From assembly GCA_965247225.1 (NCBI GenBank), contig CBDFGT010000010.1, forward strand, positions 1 through 64,000: 64,000 nucleotides of DNA. The letters are read 5' to 3'. The notes beneath the pieces were generated by a model that saw nothing but the letters and a program-made list of their open reading frames with translations, was not told the origin of the DNA and made no database searches. Made by a program: the position numbers and the translations under genes. The DNA is from CBDFGT01 sp965247225 (GTDB lineage Bacteria; Pseudomonadota; Alphaproteobacteria; Rhizobiales; Rhizobiaceae). Shown here piece by piece: positions 50,271 through 57,491 of the stretch (position 1 is its first letter; each line of letters begins with the position of its first letter).

Positions 50271-51407
50271 ATGTCAGCAGTTCTCCCGTTCGCCGAAATT
50301 GCACCCGCAAATGCATCCTCATCCGCAAGCTGGATGAATTCCATCATCAAGGGCGATTGTGTTGCAGCCCTTGAAAAATTGCCCGCCCGTTCGGTCGATG
50401 CCATCTTTGCCGATCCGCCCTACAATCTCCAGCTCGGTGGTGTCCTGCACCGGCCGGACCAGTCGCTGGTCGATGCCTGTGATGACCATTGGGACCAGTT
50501 TGCCTCCTTTGAGGCCTATGATGCCTTCACCCGCGCCTGGCTGCTCGCCTGCCGCCGGGTCTTGAAGCCCACCGGCACCATCTGGGTCATCGGCTCCTAC
50601 CACAATATTTTTCGCGTCGGGGCTACCATGCAGGATCTGAACTTCTGGATTCTGAATGACATTGTCTGGCGCAAGACCAACCCGATGCCCAATTTCAAGG
50701 GTCGCCGTTTCCAGAATGCCCATGAAACCATGATCTGGGCCTCGCCGGACCCGAAAGGCAAGGGCTATACGTTCAATTATGATGCACTGAAAGCCAGCAA
50801 TGATGATGTGCAGATGCGCTCCGACTGGCTGTTTCCGCTCTGCACAGGCGGCGAACGCCTGAAGGATGCAGACGGCAGGAAGGTTCACCCGACCCAGAAG
50901 CCCGAAGCTTTGCTGGCCCGCATCATCCTGGCCTCCACCAGACCGGGCGATGTGATCCTCGATCCGTTCTTCGGCACAGGTACAACCGGTGCTGTTGCCA
51001 AACGCCTGGGCCGCAATTTTGTCGGCGTCGAGCGTGAACAGGAGTATATTGATGCAGCCAGTGCCCGCATTGCGGCCGTCGAGCCTCTGGGGCGCACGGA
51101 ATTAACCGTGATGACAGGCAAGCGGCAGGAGGCCCGCGTGGCCTTCAACACCTTGCTGGAAAGCGGTCTGATCAGGCCCGGCACCGTCCTCACCGATGCC
51201 CGCAAGCGCCACCATGCCATCGTGCGGGCGGACGGCACTTTAGTCTCTGGTAACGATGTTGGATCAATTCATCGTGTTGGTGCCCTGGTACAGGGCCAGC
51301 TCTCTTGCAATGGCTGGGCTTTCTGGCACTATGACAGCGGAAATGGAATGCAGCCGATCGACGCGCTGCGGTCCGTCATCAGGCGTGAAATGCCGGATAA
51401 CACATGA
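50271..51407 (+). CDS. ccrM: Cell-cycle DNA adenine methyltransferase (GANTC)
   Basis: CcrM methylates adenine in GANTC and links replication to gene expression. 378 residues. The catalytic DPPY is in FADPPYNLQLGG (about residue 47), and the S-adenosylmethionine motif DPFFGTGTTGAVAKRLGRNF is in the second half, a beta-class order. The extra C-terminal domain of about 80 residues (from RTELTVMTGKRQ) is typical of CcrM and contacts DNA. It is monocistronic, with a strong terminator. Confidence 0.96.
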   Translation: MSAVLPFAEIAPANASSSASWMNSIIKGDCVAALEKLPARSVDAIFADPPYNLQLGGVLHRPDQSLVDACDDHWDQFASFEAYDAFTRAWLLACRRVLKPTGTIWVIGSYHNIFRVGATMQDLNFWILNDIVWRKTNPMPNFKGRRFQNAHETMIWASPDPKGKGYTFNYDALKASNDDVQMRSDWLFPLCTGGERLKDADGRKVHPTQKPEALLARIILASTRPGDVILDPFFGTGTTGAVAKRLGRNFVGVEREQEYIDAASARIAAVEPLGRTELTVMTGKRQEARVAFNTLLESGLIRPGTVLTDARKRHHAIVRADGTLVSGNDVGSIHRVGALVQGQLSCNGWAFWHYDSGNGMQPIDALRSVIRREMPDNT

Positions 51408-51520
51408 TGAAATGACAGGATCTGAACCCCCGGATCTGACATTTTTTCGTTACAGGCTTTCTTTACAGCCTTCGTGGGGCATGGTCTCGTTTGTATCTCC
51501 AGTCACGGGACAGGCCCAAA

Positions 51521-51552
51521 AAAACCCGGTATCGCCAGATACCGGGTTTTTT
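51521..51552 (+). terminator. Strong intrinsic terminator after ccrM
   Basis: Thirteen-base perfect arms AAAACCCGGTATC (51521-51533) and GATACCGGGTTTT (51538-51550), a GCCA loop and a T-rich tail. The A-run on the other side makes it effective in both directions, separating ccrM from the toxin-antitoxin island. Confidence 0.88.
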
Positions 51553-51645
51553 CTCGGGGGTAACTGACATTACGCACGCCTCGCGCCAGATTCGGAATGA
51601 AAGATCTGTGGGGAGCATCCCACCTTGCGGATCAATAAAGTGGGC

Positions 51646-51945
51646 TCAGGGCAATTTGATATCCTGATAGTTCAATGGCTTCTGTTTGGCGCTGTAGACG
51701 CGCAGAATATACAGCGTGTCGGCTGCGACAGAATAGGGAACTGTAAACCCGTAATCGGCATCAACCAGTTCGCGCACGCCCTCGCGAACTGTTGGGCGTC
51801 CAATCTCTGGATGATCAGTAGCAATGCGTATCATGCGTTCCAAAGTTAAGGTTATATTGCCAAAGCCAGTAACACTTCTTGATTTGAGATAGGATCGCAG
51901 GTTGTCGAGATCACGCTTCGCCTCGACGGTAAAGACGATCCGCAT
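51646..51945 (-). CDS. RelE/ParE family toxin
   Basis: A 99-residue toxin of the ParE/RelE fold. Typical features are FTVEAKRDLDNLRSYL at the N-terminus, MIRIATDHPEIGRPTVREGVRELV in the middle and YILRVYSAKQKP near the end. It follows the ribbon-helix-helix gene by 5 bp, so antitoxin and toxin form an operon. ParE members act on gyrase and RelE members on mRNA; the target cannot be decided here. Confidence 0.85.
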   Translation of the reverse strand: MRIVFTVEAKRDLDNLRSYLKSRSVTGFGNITLTLERMIRIATDHPEIGRPTVREGVRELVDADYGFTVPYSVAADTLYILRVYSAKQKPLNYQDIKLP

Positions 51946-51950
51946 AGCGA

Positions 51951-52238
51951 TTACCCTGCCGGATGAATATCAGGTTCGGGTGACGGAAGCTCCTCACTTG
52001 TCCCCCAGGAGTGCATCCAAGCGAAAATCTGGTCACCAGAATGTCCATGGCCGCTGCCCGCACTGGAAACTGCCGCGTCAATTTCCTCAAGATACCGTGT
52101 CTGATCGCGCACATAGGATGCCACCGCTTCATTGATAATAGCGGACGGGCTGCGCTTTGACAGTTTCGAAAAGGCAGCGATCTGACTGTTGACGTCACTG
52201 TCGATTTCAAAAGTCAGGATTTCGGCTTTGTTCGCCAT
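51951..52238 (-). CDS. Ribbon-helix-helix antitoxin (CopG/ParD-like)
   Basis: A 95-residue antitoxin. The N-terminal LTFEIDSDVNSQIAAFSKLSKRS forms the DNA-binding ribbon-helix-helix, followed by SAIINEAVASYVRDQTRYLEEI. The C-terminal tail is acidic and probably binds the toxin. First gene of the pair with the ParE-like toxin. A 27-bp repeat lies about 85 bp upstream. Confidence 0.83.
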   Translation of the reverse strand: MANKAEILTFEIDSDVNSQIAAFSKLSKRSPSAIINEAVASYVRDQTRYLEEIDAAVSSAGSGHGHSGDQIFAWMHSWGTSEELPSPEPDIHPAG

Positions 52239-52320
52239 GTCCTATACTCCCTTTTGATCTTTCTCCTATAATCTATCCGTCTTTTGGCGGCAGGTCAAAA
52301 TCTCTTTGGTGCGCACGTCT

Positions 52321-52347
52321 CATCCCCCTCCTGCTCCATGCAAGTGC
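52321..52347. repeat. 27-bp island repeat, copy 1
   Basis: CATCCCCCTCCTGCTCCATG then CAAGTGC. It agrees at all but two positions with copy 3 (55519-55545) and is related to copy 2 (54670-54696). All copies flank toxin-antitoxin genes of this island. Confidence 0.6.
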
Positions 52348-52361
52348 GTTTTCTCATGATC

Positions 52362-53204
52362 TCAGCGGTGGTGGGTGCACCAGTTGTAGTGTTTCCCCTC
52401 GGATGTAAAGCTGTCTGATCCAAGGATTGTGTAGCTGAAGTGGTATGTTCCCAGATCCGTCAATATGCGCGTTCCACTATCACAGGTCGCCGCTCCACTG
52501 TATAGAGTACCGTCGACGGACACTTGCTTGATATAGCAAAATCCTTCTTCAGCCGGACGGGTTATGAATTGCTGTCCGGCTTGTGGACCATCTGTCAGCT
52601 TATAAATTCCGATTGTAGGTGCACCGGCAGGCAGTTTCCCACCGCAATCTCCCACAGTGTACTCGCCTTCGCGAAGCGGCAAACTGTCAGATGTATTGCC
52701 CGGCGCATGCACGACATTCGATACGGCGAGCCCGCAATGAAGTTCCATCATGTCAATCGCCGCCTGTGACCCCGCAAGCGCGAATGTCTTGCCTGCTTCA
52801 GACATGGCCGCTGTTGCCGGGCCATCCAGCATCATGGTCTTTCCGGTCTTGAGAGCGGTTAGCAGTGCTCCATCAATGCCAATGCTTTCGTCTTGTCCGC
52901 TGTTCAGCAAAACAGAATCCTCGCCACCTTCAACACGCATGGGGAAAGAAGCTGTATCGACTGTGATGCTGGCTGGCAAATTGGCCTTCCATCCCGACGC
53001 CAGTGGCGAGAAGATCCGCAGCGTTACTGGCTTGCCTTTGGTGCAGGACAAAACCAGTGCGGATTGACCCTGTTGGTTTGGCGTGTAGGCCTCAAACCCG
53101 TTGGCCATTTCGCGGGTCATCCATGAGCCCGCAAACGAAGGCACTGGGGCAAGCATGGCGGCAGACAGGATGAATGCCACAAGGAATTGAGACGTGCCGT
53201 TCAT
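52362..53204 (-). CDS. Uncharacterised secreted protein with six cysteines
   Basis: I do not recognise this 280-residue protein. A signal peptide ends near PVPSFA. The mature part contains six Cys residues (in VLSCTK, LHCGLA, GDCGGK, GFCYIK, ATCDSG and NWCTHH), enough for three disulfides. The C-terminal half is rich in short beta-like strands. It starts 3 bp after the membrane protein gene on the same strand, so the two are almost certainly translated together. Confidence 0.7.
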   Translation of the reverse strand: MNGTSQFLVAFILSAAMLAPVPSFAGSWMTREMANGFEAYTPNQQGQSALVLSCTKGKPVTLRIFSPLASGWKANLPASITVDTASFPMRVEGGEDSVLLNSGQDESIGIDGALLTALKTGKTMMLDGPATAAMSEAGKTFALAGSQAAIDMMELHCGLAVSNVVHAPGNTSDSLPLREGEYTVGDCGGKLPAGAPTIGIYKLTDGPQAGQQFITRPAEEGFCYIKQVSVDGTLYSGAATCDSGTRILTDLGTYHFSYTILGSDSFTSEGKHYNWCTHHR

Positions 53205-53207
53205 CTG

Positions 53208-53846
53208 TCAAACCTTCCCGATGGAAATAACCGAAGGATCATGGACAGACAATTCGTCGTCTTCATCACCCGTACTATACGTGGATAGGTCCGTGGCACG
53301 TATGGTCTTCAGGGCTTCATTGAGCGTGACGACAATCTTGCGTGCTTCCTCGCGCCAGAACCAGGCGGAAAGGCGTACTGTGTCGCCTTCGGTTGACACA
53401 ATATCAACATGCCAGTCGCGTCTATCGGCCTCGCCTAGGGCCTCAAAGCTGATCGTATTGTAGGTCCAGCTCTTCCCCCAGCGGCGGATATCTTTGGGCT
53501 TCGCACCTTTGCGCGATTCAATCGAACCGTCGTTGTAAAAGCGCAATTCTATTACCGTGACCTTGCCAGTAGAATAGCCAACATAAACACACATTGCGAT
53601 TGCTGCGATGAAGCACAGATTGAAAAAACCTGAAATGAATGCGTAACGCCCTTCATCATCACCTGTATTGGCGTTAATTAAAATCATCAGGAAAAGGAAG
53701 AATAACCCCCCACCTATGCACACTGCATAAACAAAAAACTTTCCGAAAGCACCCATTCCGGACCCTTCGTTCCATCTGGCTCCCGTATAAAGGATTGTGC
53801 CGTTTTTGTCCTCTTCAATGAATTTATTGCAATTAAGGCCTGCCAT
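53208..53846 (-). CDS. Uncharacterised two-helix membrane protein
   Basis: A 212-residue protein with no recognised family. Two hydrophobic helices (about residues 36-58, FFVYAVCIGGGLFFLFLMIL, and 70-92, FISGFFNLCFIAAIAMCVYV) are followed by a soluble domain of about 110 residues (ELRFYNDGSIESRKGAKPKD, WFWREEARKIVVTLNEAL) and an acidic tail. The soluble domain resembles a PH-like or beta-rich fold in pattern only. It forms an operon with the secreted protein and sits between toxin-antitoxin pairs. Confidence 0.65.
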   Translation of the reverse strand: MAGLNCNKFIEEDKNGTILYTGARWNEGSGMGAFGKFFVYAVCIGGGLFFLFLMILINANTGDDEGRYAFISGFFNLCFIAAIAMCVYVGYSTGKVTVIELRFYNDGSIESRKGAKPKDIRRWGKSWTYNTISFEALGEADRRDWHVDIVSTEGDTVRLSAWFWREEARKIVVTLNEALKTIRATDLSTYSTGDEDDELSVHDPSVISIGKV

Positions 53847-54120
53847 TTTTCGCCCCCAGTCATTTGTAGGAAAACTCAGTATATTTATTCGAAAGCCAAT
53901 GTAATGACGTTAGTTTCTACCATTCTGAAATTTGGTTGAAACCAGAAAACCTAATATATTGCTGTGCGCTGTAATATAAGTTAACCCAATGGGGTTGTCC
54001 ATATTCTGCTGTGGATTTTTGCCATTGCGATTTTGGAAATTGGGAAGTGGCGACAAAGAAATGAGTGCGCAACATCAACCCTCCAGCCTCAAACTTTTCC
54101 CATCTCAAACGGCCTGCGCT
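53847..54120. other. AT-rich intergenic segment
   Basis: No reliable gene. A 63-codon open frame on the minus strand (53917-54108) has no clear Shine-Dalgarno sequence and no family match, though it is not low-complexity. The right side could be the promoter of the membrane/secreted pair. Confidence 0.35.
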
Positions 54121-54408
54121 TCAGTCAAAACGCTCTGGCCATTGCCTTGATGAATGAAAAATAGTCACAATTTCAATTCTCTCCCGCAATCTGTAAACGG
54201 CAATATAGGGCGTTCCGGTTACAACCAGTTCACGGGTGTTATCAACGCGCCCTGTACGTCCTATTTTGGGGTGATAGGCAAGCACGGCGATTGTTTCGAC
54301 AATGCGCCTGATAATGGCTTCCGCCATCCTCGGACTGTCCGCTGCAATAAAGGAACCGATATCATCAAGATCTTGCAGCGCGGATTCTGTCCAGAAAATC
54401 TCATCCAT
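54121..54408 (-). CDS. ParE/RelE family toxin
   Basis: A 95-residue toxin. WTESALQDLDDIGSFIAADSP, ETIAVLAYHPKIGRTGRV, TRELVVTGTPYIAVYRLRE and IVTIFHSSRQWP follow the ParE pattern closely. It overlaps its antitoxin gene by 8 bp. A decayed relative of this gene lies at 55411-55506. Confidence 0.9.
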   Translation of the reverse strand: MDEIFWTESALQDLDDIGSFIAADSPRMAEAIIRRIVETIAVLAYHPKIGRTGRVDNTRELVVTGTPYIAVYRLRERIEIVTIFHSSRQWPERFD

Positions 54409-54589
54409 TCGGTATGAATTTTTGGATGACGGCTTTCACCTGTTCTGACGTTGCAAAGCGACCTTCGTCGGCCTGTTTCAACCCGGCCTTGATCTTTGCA
54501 ATGTGCCACTTGTCAATATCCAGACCAGCCGTGCCCTTGTCCGGGAACGCTGCTTCGTCAAAGGTCAATGGACGTTCAATGTTTTTCAT
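54401..54589 (-). CDS. Small antitoxin partner of the ParE-like toxin
   Basis: A 62-residue protein beginning MKNIERPLTFDEAAFPDKG and ending EQVKAVIQKFIPNG. The pattern GLKQADEGRFATSEQVKAV is typical of short antitoxins placed before ParE genes. It overlaps the toxin start, so translation is coupled. Confidence 0.8.
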   Translation of the reverse strand: MKNIERPLTFDEAAFPDKGTAGLDIDKWHIAKIKAGLKQADEGRFATSEQVKAVIQKFIPNG

Positions 54590-54669
54590 GCCTTATCATG
54601 CCATGAATGCAGGATTGATCAAAGAAATAATTTCCGGCTATATCCAGCATTCTGATGCGTGGCTCGCGC

Positions 54670-54696
54670 CTTGCCCTTCCAGCCTCATGCAAGTGC
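54670..54696. repeat. 27-bp island repeat, copy 2
   Basis: The sequence CTTGCCCTTCCAGCCTCATG then CAAGTGC resembles copies 1 and 3. It lies between the divergent second and third toxin-antitoxin pairs. Confidence 0.5.
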
Positions 54697-54748
54697 CCTA
54701 TGCATCCCAACCTGCCAGTCCCGTATGCATGAAAAAAGAGCAGGCATA

Positions 54749-54777
54749 TTGACGTGCACGGACAAGTGTCTTACATT
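54749..54777 (+). promoter_or_regulatory. Sigma-70 type promoter of the third toxin-antitoxin pair
   Basis: TTGACG (54749-54754) and TACATT (54772-54777) are 17 bases apart and 32 bp before the antitoxin ATG. The -10 overlaps an imperfect dyad ATTG-N5-CAAT, a likely autoregulatory operator for the ribbon-helix-helix antitoxin. Confidence 0.65.
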
Positions 54778-54808
54778 GTCTTGCAATATGTGGACAAGGA
54801 GAAGCCCT

Positions 54809-55069
54809 ATGACCAAGTCACAAGGATCAGAATCTGTAACGCTTCGCGTCCCTTCAGAGATCATTGCGAGCATACAGGCAATCGCTGAAGCAACCGACCG
54901 TTCAAGAAGCTATATCATCGTTCGCGCCTTGAAAACCTATCTCCTGAATGAGGGAGCGGATGTCTTGTCAGCAATTCGCGGACGGGATCAAATTGCTGCT
55001 GGTGAATACGAGGACATCGACGATCTTATCGCTGATGTGGATAAAATCGTTGCCGGGCAGGCGGCATGA
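54809..55069 (+). CDS. Ribbon-helix-helix antitoxin (CopG/ParD-like)
   Basis: An 86-residue antitoxin from the ATG at 54809, which follows AAGGAGAAG. ESVTLRVPSEIIASIQAIAEATDRSRSY is the ribbon-helix-helix, and YEDIDDLIADVDKIV forms an acidic toxin-binding tail. Its stop overlaps the toxin ATG (ATGA). In-frame codons further upstream cover the promoter and are unlikely to be translated. Confidence 0.85.
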   Translation: MTKSQGSESVTLRVPSEIIASIQAIAEATDRSRSYIIVRALKTYLLNEGADVLSAIRGRDQIAAGEYEDIDDLIADVDKIVAGQAA

Positions 55070-55422
55070 CGCGAGTTAAAGTTGCGAAAGAGGCGGCCAA
55101 TTTTGTCAGGCAAGAGGCTGCCTATCTTCGTCGCCGCAACGCGCATGCCGCTCAGGTTTTCTCAGATACTGTACGGCGGGCGAAAGACGTTTTGAGGACG
55201 TTTGACAAAGCGGGAAACGTAATGCACGGACTTCAGATCGATGGTGGGCTGACCCTTGTCGTCGACGCATATCTTTTCGACTATATACGCGAAGAAGCCG
55301 TTGTGAACATTATTGCAGTTCGACATGGCAGGATGCACCAGCTAACGCCGGAAATCGAGGAAGAAATCAGTCAGGACATTGCCGTGGAGGAGCCTTCTGA
55401 CACCTCCTCAGGCAATCTGTAA
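55066..55422 (+). CDS. RelE/ParE family toxin
   Basis: A 118-residue toxin with VAKEAANFVRQEAAYLRRRNAHA, GLTLVVDAYLFDY and VVNIIAVRHGRMHQLTPEIEE, the usual ParE/RelE layout. The last few codons and the stop lie in sequence resembling the end of the ParE gene at 54121, so its C-terminus may have been altered by a recombination junction. Coupled to the antitoxin by an ATGA overlap. Confidence 0.83.
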   Translation: MTRVKVAKEAANFVRQEAAYLRRRNAHAAQVFSDTVRRAKDVLRTFDKAGNVMHGLQIDGGLTLVVDAYLFDYIREEAVVNIIAVRHGRMHQLTPEIEEEISQDIAVEEPSDTSSGNL

Positions 55423-55506
55423 ACCGGCAATACAGGAACCTGTATCGTCAAGGTCTTGCAACGCGGATTCTGTCCGGAAAATCTCATCCATTCGGTATGA
55501 ATTTTT
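55411..55506 (-). pseudogene. Remnant of a second ParE-like toxin gene
   Basis: Bases 55444-55506 match 54361-54423 with only four differences over 63 positions, covering the toxin start and the antitoxin end. Bases 55411-55435 resemble the part near 54187. The middle of the toxin gene is deleted. This is the fossil of a duplicated ParE module. Confidence 0.75.
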
Positions 55507-55518
55507 TCAATCACGGCC

Positions 55519-55545
55519 CATCCCCCTCCAGCTTCATGCAAGTGC
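55519..55545. repeat. 27-bp island repeat, copy 3
   Basis: CATCCCCCTCCAGCTTCATG then CAAGTGC. It sits just past the ParE remnant and before the glycosyltransferase gene, at the right border of the island. Confidence 0.6.
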
Positions 55546-55586
55546 ACTGTCCTAACCCGATTCTGGATCAATCAGGGCGCAGACAC

Positions 55587-57491
55587 ATGGTATCCTTGCT
55601 CGACAAGGCCAGGCAGCAATACAATCGCGGTGATTTCAAGATCGCGCTTGCCACCTTGCGCCGGTTGATAGGCCAAGACAGGCGCAATGCCGGGGCATAT
55701 ATCCTGGCCGCCACCATCCACGAGCAGCAGGGCGACCGCATGCAGGCGGGCATATTCTATGATGCCGCCATGGATCTGTCACCGGCCCTGAAAAAGGAAC
55801 TGGCCTTTCGCGCCGCCGGACATTTTCTGGCCGTTGACGCGCAGGACAGGGCGCTGGCCAGCCTTATGACCTTTCACAGCGCCCACCCGGAGGATCTCGA
55901 CGGGCTGCATTCGATCTGCTCCATATTGCGCGAGCAAAGCCGCTATGAGGAGGCGCTGCCCTGTGCACTGAAACTGGCCGAACGCGGTCATGGCTTTGCA
56001 AACTGGCTGAATGCCGGGATTGTGCTGAATGGTCTGGGCCTGTTTGACCAGGCCCTGCCGCAGTTGCAAAAGGCCCATGCCGAAAATCCCGGCGAGCGGC
56101 TGGCGCTCAGCGAACTCTTCTGGTGTGCCGCCAATCTGTGTGATCTGCCGTTGAGCGATGCCTGTCAGGCAAGCTTGCAGGAAGCCTATGTCCGGGACGG
56201 GCAATATCCGGATATCCGCGAAAGTGCTTTCCGGGCGCTGATGTGGTCGGGCGACGAGGCTTACCTTGCACGGGTCTCCGCCCGCACGGCAGAAGTGGTG
56301 ATGGCCGGGCAGGGGCCAGTCCGGCAGCAGGTGCTGCAAACACCCCGGGCCAATCCGAAAATCCGCATCGGCTATGTCTCCAGCGATTTTTACGATCATG
56401 CCACCATGACGCTCTTGGCCGGTGTACTGGAAGCGCATGACCGCTCCCGCTTTGAAATCTACGGCTTCTGCCACACGCCGGAGCGCTTTCGCCATGGGCG
56501 CATGCGGGCGCGGTTTCTGGCCGCCTGTGATCATGTGGTGGATCTCCTCGCCCTGGAGGATGATCAGGCCGCAGCAGAAATCGCCGGATGCCGGATTGAT
56601 ATTCTGGTCGATCTCAAGGGCTTTACCCAGGGCAGCAGGCCCGGCATTTTTCGCAGGCGTCCGGCCCCGGTGCAGGTCACCTGGCTGGGCTTTCCGGGCT
56701 CCGTTGCCCATACGGGCATAGACTATGCGCTGACGGATTCCATTGTCACCCCGCCCTCCAGCCAGCCCTTTTATACGGAAACCCTGCTGCCTCTGCCCGG
56801 CTCCTACCAGTGCAATGATGCAAGGAGGGAACCGGTCACAAGGCAGGGGCCGCGCGCTGCCCATGGCCTGCCCGAAGAGGCCCCTGAAGGTTCAATTGTT
56901 TTCTGCTCGTTCAACAATGCGCCGAAAATCCGCACACCCATGTTTTCTGCCTGGATGCAGATCCTGGCAGCCGTGGAACAGTCCGTGCTCTGGCTGGGCC
57001 TGGCGAATGAAACCGTACGCCACAATCTCCGCATGGCCGCCGCCCGTGCCGGCATTGATCCCGCCCGGCTGGTCTTTGCGGATATTGTGCCGGTTGAGGA
57101 TCATCTGCGCCGCCTGCCGCAGGCCGATATCGCGCTCGATACAGCCCCCTGCAATGGCCATACCACCACATCCGATGCGCTGTGGGCCGGTGTTCCGGTG
57201 ATCACGCTCAGGGGCACAAGCTTTGCCGGGCGGGTCAGCGAAAGCCTGCTCACCGCTGTCGGGCTCGGGGAACTGGTCGCGCAGGATATCAATGCCTATA
57301 TCGCCGCTGCCATCGGCCTGGCCCGTGATCCGCAACAGCGAAAGGCTGTTCACCGGCATTTGCTCCACGCCCGCAACACATCCTCGCTGTTCGATCCGCT
57401 TCTCAAGGCCCGTCATCTGGAAACCATGCTGGCACGTCTGCCCGGTCTTTCGGCGAGTGATGCGCAAAATGTGATCGTACAACAGGTCTGA
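55587..57491 (+). CDS. TPR-containing GT41 (O-GlcNAc transferase-like) glycosyltransferase
   Basis: About 634 residues. The N-terminal 230 form TPR-like helices (ARQQYNRGDFKIALATLRRL, AGIVLNGLGLFDQALPQLQ). The C-terminal GT41 region has IRIGYVSSDFYDHA, WLGFPGSVAHTGIDY, FCSFNNAPKIRTPMF, LDTAPCNGHTTTSDALWAGV and TLRGTSFAGRVSESLL. It would transfer a sugar, probably GlcNAc, to protein. The start at 55587 avoids an upstream ATG that lies in island repeat sequence. Six kb from a flagellin gene, which is a possible acceptor. Confidence 0.88.
   Translation: MVSLLDKARQQYNRGDFKIALATLRRLIGQDRRNAGAYILAATIHEQQGDRMQAGIFYDAAMDLSPALKKELAFRAAGHFLAVDAQDRALASLMTFHSAHPEDLDGLHSICSILREQSRYEEALPCALKLAERGHGFANWLNAGIVLNGLGLFDQALPQLQKAHAENPGERLALSELFWCAANLCDLPLSDACQASLQEAYVRDGQYPDIRESAFRALMWSGDEAYLARVSARTAEVVMAGQGPVRQQVLQTPRANPKIRIGYVSSDFYDHATMTLLAGVLEAHDRSRFEIYGFCHTPERFRHGRMRARFLAACDHVVDLLALEDDQAAAEIAGCRIDILVDLKGFTQGSRPGIFRRRPAPVQVTWLGFPGSVAHTGIDYALTDSIVTPPSSQPFYTETLLPLPGSYQCNDARREPVTRQGPRAAHGLPEEAPEGSIVFCSFNNAPKIRTPMFSAWMQILAAVEQSVLWLGLANETVRHNLRMAAARAGIDPARLVFADIVPVEDHLRRLPQADIALDTAPCNGHTTTSDALWAGVPVITLRGTSFAGRVSESLLTAVGLGELVAQDINAYIAAAIGLARDPQQRKAVHRHLLHARNTSSLFDPLLKARHLETMLARLPGLSASDAQNVIVQQV

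Noticed and set aside
53917..54108. 63-codon frame on the minus strand in the island
   Set aside because: No ribosome-binding site or family match; kept only as a note in the intergenic entry.
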